In this document: piece by piece, positions 1 to 5,226 of the stretch
Position numbering within the stretch: position 1 is the first letter of the stretch
Layout of the letters: every line of letters begins with the position of its first letter
Assembly (NCBI GenBank): GCA_003972855.1
Contig: QOAS01000055.1
Span: 1-5,657, forward strand
Reading direction: 5' to 3'
Source: Gammaproteobacteria bacterium
GTDB lineage: Bacteria > Aquificota > Aquificia > Aquificales > QOAS01
Length of the DNA stretch: 5,657 nt
The notes under the pieces: model-generated
Databases searched by the model: none
What the model saw: only the letters and a program-made list of their open reading frames with translations
Told to the model about the DNA's origin: nothing
Program-made: the position numbers and the translations under genes

Positions 1-722
1 AGAGGGATAAAATCGTCATCAGGGGAGCGCGTCAGCACAACCTCAAAAACATAAACGTTGAAATACCCAAAAATAAGCTGGTTGTAATAACCGGCGTAAG
101 CGGAAGTGGAAAGTCATCTTTGGCTTTTGATACCCTCTACGCGGAGGGATATAGGAGATTTGTTGAAAGCCTATCCGCTTACGCTCGGCAATTTTTAGGG
201 GTGATGGAAAAACCCGATGTGGATTCTATAGAAGGACTTTCCCCCGCCATAGCCATAGACCAAAAAACTACATCTAAAAACCCCCGTTCCACCGTTGGGA
301 CGATAACGGAAATCTACGACTACTTGAGAGTTTTGTTTGCCAACATAGGAAAACCCCATTGTCCCATCTGCGGAAAACCTTTGGAGGGACTTTCACCCCA
401 AGAGGTTTTAAACAAAATAATGAAAAAACACAAGGGGAAGAAAATAATAATCACCGCCCCCGTCGTTAGGGGTAAAAAGGGAGAATTTAAGGACTTCCTC
501 AAGGGGATAAAGAAACTCGGTTTTTCCCGCGTAAGGGTTGATGGAGAAATTTACCGCATAGATGAGGTTCCACTCCTTGAGAAAAACAAGAAACATGACA
601 TTGAGGTGGTCATAGATAGGCTCACCGTTAGTGAAGAGAATAAAGCCCGCCTTTTATCGGACATAGAAAGGGCTTTTGAAATAGCCAATGGAGTTTTAAA
701 GGTTTTGGTGGAAAACTCTTAA
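1..722 (+). CDS. uvrA: UvrA excinuclease subunit A, N-terminal piece of a split gene (5' partial)
   Basis: UvrA is the ATP-dependent damage-sensing subunit of UvrABC nucleotide excision repair. The frame is open from base 3 and gives 239 visible residues. It begins RDKIVIRGARQHNLKNI, which matches the family's extreme N-terminus, so only the start codon and a few residues lie left of the window. The TTG at 120 is internal and is not the start. Visible parts are Walker A GVSGSGKSS (residues ~31-39), the conserved LSAYARQFL block (~57-65), the AIDQKTTSKNPRSTVGT block (~84-100), a CPIC pair (C120/C123), and the UvrB-binding domain (roughly 130-235, with KKHDIEVVIDRL). It stops at TAA 720-722, exactly where UvrA should continue into the zinc-binding block; that continuation is found at 1403. 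Signature and Walker B of this ATPase are therefore on the other piece. Identity is certain; whether the product is stable or functional is unknown. Confidence 0.95.
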   Translation, partial: RDKIVIRGARQHNLKNINVEIPKNKLVVITGVSGSGKSSLAFDTLYAEGYRRFVESLSAYARQFLGVMEKPDVDSIEGLSPAIAIDQKTTSKNPRSTVGTITEIYDYLRVLFANIGKPHCPICGKPLEGLSPQEVLNKIMKKHKGKKIIITAPVVRGKKGEFKDFLKGIKKLGFSRVRVDGEIYRIDEVPLLEKNKKHDIEVVIDRLTVSEENKARLLSDIERAFEIANGVLKVLVENS

Positions 723-735
723 GGCAAATATAAAA
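720..735 (+). repeat. Left arm of imperfect inverted repeat flanking the mazEF cassette
   Basis: The 16-base arm TAAGGCAAATATAAAA pairs in inverted orientation with 1348-1363 at 14 of 16 positions, including a perfect outer 9-mer TAAGGCAAA. Its first three bases are the TAA that ends the N-terminal uvrA piece. The two arms enclose the whole toxin-antitoxin module, as expected for ends of an inserted element. The sequence is AT-rich, so partial chance similarity is possible, and no transposase is present. Confidence 0.5.
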
Positions 736-737
736 CT

Positions 738-1082
738 TTAAACAAAAAGAAGCAAGTGGAGTAAATTTAAAACTTCTTCCAAAACTTCTTTAGGAGATTT
801 GGATATAAATTCCGCATTTCGGGCTTTCCAATCCAAACTCCTTATTTGGTCTGCCAAAATAACCCCTCTAATTGGTAATTCTTCGGGAAGTAAAACCTCA
901 AAAGGATAACCTTTTACTTTTGAAGTTATAGGGCAAAAAATCCCCAAACTGGTTTTTGCGCTATATTCTTTTGGAGAGAGGCAAATAGCGGGTCTTCTTC
1001 CCGCTTGTTCGTGTCCACTTTGGGGTGAAAAACTCAACCATACCAAATCTCCTCTATCGGGAATGTATCTACCAGACTTCAT
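738..1082 (-). CDS. mazF: MazF-family endoribonuclease toxin
   Basis: A 114-aa protein closely matching the MazF/PemK family: RYIPDRGDLVWLSFSP, then GHEQAGRRPAICLSP, CPITSKVKGYPFEVLLP and ADQIRSLDWKAR. MazF toxins cleave mRNA at short sequence motifs and arrest translation; the cut site of this one cannot be read from sequence. By alignment with E. coli MazF, catalytic Arg is R30 and catalytic Thr T53, with E25 also kept, so the enzyme looks intact. Its ATG (1080-1082) lies inside the end of mazE, with a 14-bp overlap and a purine-rich GAAAGGAA just before it, so translation is probably coupled to the antitoxin. It ends 15 bp from the convergent stop of the N-terminal uvrA piece, with no terminator visible between them. 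Length is normal for the family. Confidence 0.95.
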   Translation of the reverse strand: MKSGRYIPDRGDLVWLSFSPQSGHEQAGRRPAICLSPKEYSAKTSLGIFCPITSKVKGYPFEVLLPEELPIRGVILADQIRSLDWKARNAEFISKSPKEVLEEVLNLLHLLLFV

Positions 1083-1299
1083 TTCCTTTCTTCCCCCCCC
1101 AATCGGTTTCTTTGTGCATGTTTTCGGGTTTTATCCTCTCCAAAAACTCCTCTAATCCCCTTTTGGGAACTATCACTATCCTTCCCTCCTCCACCTTTAT
1201 TTCCACTTTGGAACCTTCCTTTAGATTTAGCTCCTTCGCTAAACTTTTCGGAAGTCTTAAAGCCAAACTGTTGCCCCACTTTTTTATAACTTGCTCCAT
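1069..1299 (-). CDS. mazE: MazE-family antitoxin (AbrB-like DNA-binding)
   Basis: A 76-aa protein that should neutralise MazF and repress its own operon. Residues ~1-45 (KKWGNSLALRLPKSLAKELNL, then KVEIKVEEGRIVIVP) are the swapped-hairpin MazE/AbrB DNA-binding domain. Residues ~50-76, ending TDWGGKKGNEVW, resemble the toxin-binding tail of E. coli MazE, including the DWG...EVW pattern. ATG 1297-1299 is the only sensible start, because an in-frame TAA lies two codons upstream. No Shine-Dalgarno sequence precedes it and promoter elements sit almost on top of it, so the mRNA may be leaderless or nearly so. A run of eight G (1093-1100 on the complement) lies in the tail codons W67-G69 and is a likely slippage point. 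Codon style resembles the flanking genes. Confidence 0.93.
   Translation of the reverse strand: MEQVIKKWGNSLALRLPKSLAKELNLKEGSKVEIKVEEGRIVIVPKRGLEEFLERIKPENMHKETDWGGKKGNEVW
1093..1100 (-). repeat. G8 homopolymer near the mazE 3' end
   Basis: Eight consecutive G on the mazE coding strand span codons W67-G69. Translating the variants by hand: loss of one G moves mazE into the mazF frame with no stop before the mazF ATG, giving a predicted MazE-MazF fusion of ~186 aa. Gain of one G gives a short altered tail (EERK, then stop) lacking KKGNEVW. The tract is visible; slippage in vivo is inference. Confidence 0.6.
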
Positions 1300-1301
1300 G
1301 G

Positions 1302-1331
1302 TTTATACATTGTATATCCGCAAAGTGTGAA
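1302..1331 (-). promoter_or_regulatory. Putative mazEF promoter
   Basis: On the minus strand, TTCACA (1331-1326, 5 of 6 to the -35 consensus) and TATAAA (1307-1302, 5 of 6 to the -10 consensus) are 18 bp apart. The predicted transcription start falls at or just inside the mazE ATG. TACAAT (1314-1309) is an alternative -10 that would give a leader of about 3 nt but has no good -35. Either way the transcript would have almost no leader, in line with the missing Shine-Dalgarno sequence. Confidence 0.35.
1304..1316. promoter_or_regulatory. Palindromic operator-like site upstream of mazE
   Basis: TATACATTGTATA is a perfect 6-bp inverted repeat around one central base. It ends 4 bp before the mazE start codon and overlaps the putative -10 element. 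MazE-family antitoxins bind short AT-rich palindromes at their own promoters, so this is the natural candidate for autorepression. The symmetry is plain in the sequence; binding is inferred. Confidence 0.55.
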
Positions 1332-1347
1332 ATGACATTGGATTGTT

Positions 1348-1363
1348 TTTTACTTTTGCCTTA
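1348..1363 (-). repeat. Right arm of imperfect inverted repeat flanking the mazEF cassette
   Basis: Reverse complement TAAGGCAAAAGTAAAA matches the left arm (720-735) at 14 of 16 bases with a perfect 9-bp outer core. It lies upstream of the mazE promoter, so the arms enclose mazF, mazE and their control region. A further 39 bp separate this arm from the ATG where uvrA resumes, so the true right boundary may be further out. No target duplication longer than 2 bp is visible next to the arms. Confidence 0.5.
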
Positions 1364-1383
1364 CTATCCTTAGTGAGTTAATT

Positions 1384-1429
1384 AAAACTTACACCTATAG
1401 GGATGACTCAAAAAAACAAAACCTACACC
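1384..1429 (+). repeat. Short direct repeat across the uvrA restart (1384-1395 and 1418-1429)
   Basis: AAAACTTACACC (1384-1395) and AAAACCTACACC (1418-1429) agree at 11 of 12 bases with a 34-bp period. The second copy encodes KTYT of the resumed UvrA. The first also reads KTYT but in another frame. It could be a remnant of a duplication made when the cassette inserted, or a coincidence in AT-rich DNA. Confidence 0.35.
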
Positions 1430-3472
1430 GAAGAGCTATACAGCGAAAAAATGGCTTGTCCCGAACATGGGGTAAGCCTACCCGAACTCTCCGCAAGGCT
1501 TTTTTCTTTTAACTCCCCCTACGGGGCTTGTTCCGACTGCAAAGGATTGGGTGTTAAGTGGGAGATAGACCCCGAAAGTTTAATAGACGAAGAAGAACCG
1601 GTAGAGGAAGCTATAAAACCGCTCCAAACGATGACCTTTAATTACTTGAAATTCCCCTTACGGAGGGTTGTTAGATACCTCGGCTACACTCCGAGGACTA
1701 AGTGGAAAAATCTACCCCGAGAGGTTAGGGAAATAATCCTTTACGGCGATAGAACCTATCTTGAGTGGGAGGGAATAATCCCCCACCTTGAGAGGAGATA
1801 TTTAGAAAGCGAAACCGACAAGGTTAGAGAGGAATTGGAGGACTACATAAAGGAAAAGACCTGTCCGACCTGCGGAGGTTCCCGTTTAAGAAAGGAAGCC
1901 CTAAGCGTTCTAATAGACGGAAAAAGTATTTGGGACATAGTCCAAATGCCCGTAGGGGAGGCTAAAAAATTCTTTGAAAACCTAAGGGAGAAACTAAACG
2001 AAAAGGAGAAACAGATTGCGGATAGGCTTTTAGAGGAAATAATCAACCGCTTAGGGTTTTTGGTAAACGTGGGACTGGACTACCTCACTTTGAGCAGAAC
2101 CGCAACAACCCTAAGCGGTGGAGAAGCCCAAAGGATTAGATTGGCGACCCAATTGGGGAGTAAATTAACCGGTGTCCTCTATGTGTTGGACGAACCTTCC
2201 ATAGGACTCCACCCGAGGGACACTACAAAACTTATAAACACCTTAAAAGGTTTAAGGGATTTAGGAAACACCGTTGTGGTTGTAGAACACGACCCCGAAA
2301 CCATAGAAAGTGCGGATTGGATAATAGAGCTGGGACCCGGAGCGGGGTACAAAGGTGGACAAGTGGTAGCGGTGGGAACGGTGGAGGACATAAAGAAAAA
2401 TCCCAACTCCTTAACGGGTGGATATCTAAGCGGACGCCTAAAAATTGAAGTTCCCAAAGAGAGAAGAAAACCGAGCGGTAAGTTCTTAAGAATAGTAGGG
2501 GCAAGGGAACACAACCTAAAAAACATTACGGTAGAGATACCCTTAGGCTGTTTTGTGGCAATAACCGGCGTGAGCGGGAGCGGAAAATCCACTTTAATTT
2601 ACGATATCTTGTGGAAAGCCGCAAAGCGGAGATTTTATAAGTCGGCGGAAGAGCCGGGAGACCACGATAGGATTGAAGGGTGGGAACACATAGACAAAGT
2701 TATAAATGTGGACCAATCGCCCATAGGCAGAACCCCCCGCTCCAACCCCGCAACCTACACCAAAATTTTTGACACCATAAGACAACTCTTTGCAAGCACA
2801 CCCGAAGCTAAAGCCAGAGGTTGGAAACCGGGAAGGTTCTCCTTTAACGTAAAAGGTGGTAGATGTGAAGCCTGCCAAGGTGAGGGAGTAGTCAAAGTAG
2901 AAATGCACTTTTTACCGCCCGTATATGTTACATGCGAAGTTTGTAAGGGAACCCGCTACAATGCTGAAACCCTTGAGGTCAAATACAAAGGAAAAAACAT
3001 AGCGGAAGTTTTAGATATGACCATAGAGGAGGCTTACGAATTTTTTAAAAACATTCCGAGTTTGGAAAGGAAACTGAAACTTTTGTTGGATGTGGGTTTG
3101 GGTTACCTAAAGTTGGGGCAACCCGCACCCACCCTAAGCGGTGGAGAAGCTCAAAGAATCAAACTGGCAAGGGAACTTTCCAAAAAGGACACCGGTAGGA
3201 CTTTGTATCTATTGGACGAACCCACAACGGGACTCCATTCGGACGATGTAAAGAAACTAATAAAAGTCCTCCAAAGGTTGGTAGATAAAGGTAACACCGT
3301 TGTGGTGATAGAACACAACTTAGATGTCATAAAGAGTGCGGATTGGATTATAGATTTGGGACCCGAAGGGGGAGATAAAGGAGGTGAGATTGTGGCGGTG
3401 GGAACGCCCGAAGAGGTTGCTAAAAATCCAAAAAGTTGGACGGGGAGGTATTTGAGAAAGGTATTAATTTAA
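1403..3472 (+). CDS. uvrA: UvrA excinuclease subunit A, C-terminal piece of a split gene
   Basis: This 689-aa ORF continues UvrA from the end of the UvrB-binding domain. In order it has a first zinc block (C19, H22, C43, C46; CPEH replaces the commoner CPxC), the insertion domain with CPTC (C154/C157), signature LSGG (237-240), Walker B VLYVLDEPS (258-266) and VEHD (294-297) of ATPase I. Then come Walker A GVSGSGKS (389-396), the C4 zinc finger C488/C491...C511/C514 with GGRCEACQGEG, LSGG (578-581), Walker B TLYLLDEPT (600-608) and VIEHN of ATPase II. ATG 1403 is the first start after an in-frame TAA at 1379-1381. GGG abuts it, too close for a normal ribosome site, and ATG 1451 is a fallback. 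Without Walker A of ATPase I, this piece needs the 1-722 product for a full first site. No internal stops or frameshifts are seen. Confidence 0.95.
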   Translation: MTQKNKTYTEELYSEKMACPEHGVSLPELSARLFSFNSPYGACSDCKGLGVKWEIDPESLIDEEEPVEEAIKPLQTMTFNYLKFPLRRVVRYLGYTPRTKWKNLPREVREIILYGDRTYLEWEGIIPHLERRYLESETDKVREELEDYIKEKTCPTCGGSRLRKEALSVLIDGKSIWDIVQMPVGEAKKFFENLREKLNEKEKQIADRLLEEIINRLGFLVNVGLDYLTLSRTATTLSGGEAQRIRLATQLGSKLTGVLYVLDEPSIGLHPRDTTKLINTLKGLRDLGNTVVVVEHDPETIESADWIIELGPGAGYKGGQVVAVGTVEDIKKNPNSLTGGYLSGRLKIEVPKERRKPSGKFLRIVGAREHNLKNITVEIPLGCFVAITGVSGSGKSTLIYDILWKAAKRRFYKSAEEPGDHDRIEGWEHIDKVINVDQSPIGRTPRSNPATYTKIFDTIRQLFASTPEAKARGWKPGRFSFNVKGGRCEACQGEGVVKVEMHFLPPVYVTCEVCKGTRYNAETLEVKYKGKNIAEVLDMTIEEAYEFFKNIPSLERKLKLLLDVGLGYLKLGQPAPTLSGGEAQRIKLARELSKKDTGRTLYLLDEPTTGLHSDDVKKLIKVLQRLVDKGNTVVVIEHNLDVIKSADWIIDLGPEGGDKGGEIVAVGTPEEVAKNPKSWTGRYLRKVLI
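2108..3150 (+). repeat. Identical 20-bp copies in the two UvrA signature motifs (2108-2127 and 3131-3150)
   Basis: ACCCTAAGCGGTGGAGAAGC occurs identically at both places and encodes TLSGGEA of the first and second ATPase. UvrA is an internal tandem duplication of an ABC ATPase, and both copies share codon choice here. Similar near-identity is seen between the Walker A regions around 88-116 and 2561-2590. This is explained by protein conservation and is not an inserted repeat. Confidence 0.8.
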
Positions 3473-3482
3473 ACCCTAAGTG

Positions 3483-5216
3483 ATGGACAAAAACAAACAG
3501 CTTGCCCAAATCTTTGAGAGAATGGCGGACATTTTGGAATTTTTGGGGGATAACCCTTTCCGAATAAGAACCTACCGCAGGGTGGCAAAAATTTTGGAAA
3601 ATCTTCCTATGGATATAGAAACAGCCCTTGAGAGCGGTTACATCTACAAAATCAAAGGAATAGGCGGTTCAACCTTGGCAAAGATAGAGGAATTTTTAAA
3701 GACGGGAACGGTTAGAAAATATGAAGAACTGAAAAAGAAAGTCCCCTTAGAGCTTTTGGAACTTACGGAAATTCCCGGTGTGGGTCCCAAAACCCTAAAA
3801 ACCGCCTATGAGAAACTCGGTATAAAAACCAAAGAGGAATTTATAAAGGCTCTAAAGGACGGTTCATTGGCTAAATTACCCGGTTTTGGTGCAAAAAAGG
3901 TTGAAAAACTCCTAAAAGGTTTTGAGCTTTGGCAAAAGTCCCAAGAGAGGATACCCCTAATTACCGCCTACCCTTTGGCGCAAAGAGTTTTGGAATACCT
4001 TAAAACCACCGTTGGGGAATACATAGAAAAGATAACCGTTGCGGGTAGCGTAAGAAGAATGAAGGAAACTATAAGGGACTTTGATATTTTGGTTTCCGCC
4101 AAAAGGGAGTATTGGAGGAAAATTCACGACGCCTTTGTTAGTTTTCCCGATATAGAGGATATTCAACTGCACGGGGAGACAAAATCTACTATACTCCTAA
4201 AGGAGTATAAAAGGCAATGTGACCTTAGGACGGTTGAACCCGATTCGTGGGGTAGCGCATTGCAGTATTTCACCGGTTCCAAATACCACAACATAAAACT
4301 GCGCGAAATTGCCAAGGAGAAGGGGCTAAAAATAAGCGAATACGGGATTTACGACGCCAAAACCGGTAAAAGATTAGGAGGAAAAACGGAAGAGGAAATT
4401 TACACCCTTTTGGGAATGCAATATATTCCTCCCGAAATTAGGGAAAATACGGGAGAAATAGAACTCGCATTGGAGGGAAAAATACCGAAGTTGGTTGAAT
4501 ACACCGACCTAAGGGGAGACCTGCATATGCACACCAATTGGAGTGACGGAATAAACACCATTGAGGAAATGGTTAAAGCCTGTATCCAGCTCGGTTACGA
4601 ATATATGGCAATTAGCGACCACTCCCAAAGTTCGCGGGTTGCAAACGGACTTACCCCCGAAAGGTTTAAAAAACAAAAGGAGGAAATAGAAAGGGTTAGA
4701 AAACTTTACGGGGACAAAATAGAAATACTTTGGTCGGTGGAAGTGGACATCTTACCCGACGGGAGTTTGGATTTACCCGATGAGGTTTTAAGGGAATTTG
4801 ATTTTGTCACCGCTTCCGTTCACAGCGGATTTAACCGCGACAACACCGAAAGGATTATAAAGGCGATGGAAAATCCCTATGTAAACTTAGTAGGTCACCC
4901 CTTCGGGAAACAATACGGCTACAGAGAAGGTTACCCCTTGGACTTTGAAAAGGTTTTGGAAAAGGCAAAAGAGACCGATACCGCTTTGGAAATAAACTCC
5001 CAAAGGGAAGACTTGGACAGCCAACACATAAAGTTGGCTGTGGAAAAAAGGGTAAAATTGGTAATAAACAGCGACGCCCATTCGGTAGCCCAGCTTTGGA
5101 GCGTAAAAATAGGATTGGGATTGGCGAGAAGGGGATGGGCAAAACGGGAGGATATTTTAAATACCCAACCTATAGGGGTTATTAGAGATTTTGTTCGCTC
5201 CAAAAGGGGAAAATAG
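3483..5216 (+). CDS. polX: Bacterial family X DNA polymerase with PHP domain (PolX)
   Basis: Bacterial PolX fills short gaps and usually also has 3'-5' exonuclease activity from its PHP domain; it acts in base-excision and gap repair. Residues are counted from GTG 3480. Helix-hairpin-helix segments lie at ~56-73 (KIKGIGGSTLAKI), ~95-112 (EIPGVGPKTL) and ~132-146. The polymerase core has GSVRRMKETIRDFDILV with D200 and D202, a third Asp D248 (CDLRTV), and ALQYFTGSKYHNIKLR (260-275). The PHP domain has DLHMHTNWSDG (H349, H351, D356), SDH (D380, H381), E421, H448, GHP (H473) and NSDAH (D532, H534), so both active sites look intact. ATG 3483 is preferred over the adjoining GTG 3480, which would add one residue. 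It lies about 10 bp after uvrA, which suggests an operon and possibly coupled translation. Length (577 aa) is usual for the family. Confidence 0.95.
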   Translation: MDKNKQLAQIFERMADILEFLGDNPFRIRTYRRVAKILENLPMDIETALESGYIYKIKGIGGSTLAKIEEFLKTGTVRKYEELKKKVPLELLELTEIPGVGPKTLKTAYEKLGIKTKEEFIKALKDGSLAKLPGFGAKKVEKLLKGFELWQKSQERIPLITAYPLAQRVLEYLKTTVGEYIEKITVAGSVRRMKETIRDFDILVSAKREYWRKIHDAFVSFPDIEDIQLHGETKSTILLKEYKRQCDLRTVEPDSWGSALQYFTGSKYHNIKLREIAKEKGLKISEYGIYDAKTGKRLGGKTEEEIYTLLGMQYIPPEIRENTGEIELALEGKIPKLVEYTDLRGDLHMHTNWSDGINTIEEMVKACIQLGYEYMAISDHSQSSRVANGLTPERFKKQKEEIERVRKLYGDKIEILWSVEVDILPDGSLDLPDEVLREFDFVTASVHSGFNRDNTERIIKAMENPYVNLVGHPFGKQYGYREGYPLDFEKVLEKAKETDTALEINSQREDLDSQHIKLAVEKRVKLVINSDAHSVAQLWSVKIGLGLARRGWAKREDILNTQPIGVIRDFVRSKRGK

Positions 5217-5226
5217 AATTCTGCGG

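Larger units (their letters stand above)
1300..1402. other. Intergenic gap between mazE and the resumed uvrA frame
   Basis: This 103-bp AT-rich stretch separates divergent mazE and the C-terminal uvrA piece. It holds the mazE operator and promoter, the right inverted-repeat arm and a 9-bp near-tandem (CCTTACTAT/CCTTAGTGA at 1359-1376). It also contains an 8-bp palindrome CCTATAGG (1394-1401) directly before the ATG at 1403. No convincing forward promoter is seen. The best candidate, TTGTTT then TATCCT about 16 bp later, is weak. No terminator hairpin or RNA gene was recognised. Confidence 0.6.

Noticed and set aside
769..790. 12-bp tandem repeat AAAACTTCTTCC / AAAACTTCTTTA near the cassette end.
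   Set aside because: It lies inside mazF and encodes the repeated EVLEEVL of its C-terminal helix, so it is explained by the protein.
712..1389. AAAACT at 712-717 and 1384-1389 as a target-site duplication.
   Set aside because: Only six AT-rich bases, not adjacent to the inverted-repeat ends, and collapsing the copies gives a premature stop instead of restored UvrA.
714..1410. An intein or self-splicing intron interrupting uvrA.
   Set aside because: The inserted stretch encodes recognisable MazE and MazF on the opposite strand, has stops in the uvrA frame, and shows no intein motifs or intron core structure.
1441..1545. First UvrA zinc motif reads CPEH instead of CPxC, suggesting a damaged site.
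   Set aside because: From memory this variant is found in other UvrA proteins (Thermus/Deinococcus-like), histidine can bind zinc, and the main C4 finger in ATPase II is intact.
2179..2908. Long reverse-strand open frames opposite uvrA (for example 2179-2592 and 2594-2908).
   Set aside because: They are shadows of the strongly biased uvrA codons, resemble no family I know, and uvrA itself is unmistakable.
1394..5176. The palindrome CCTATAGG occurs at 1394-1401 and again at 5169-5176 (end of polX), possibly a shared regulatory site.
   Set aside because: The second copy is inside coding sequence for PolX and an AT/CC-rich 8-mer can recur by chance; there is no further shared flank.
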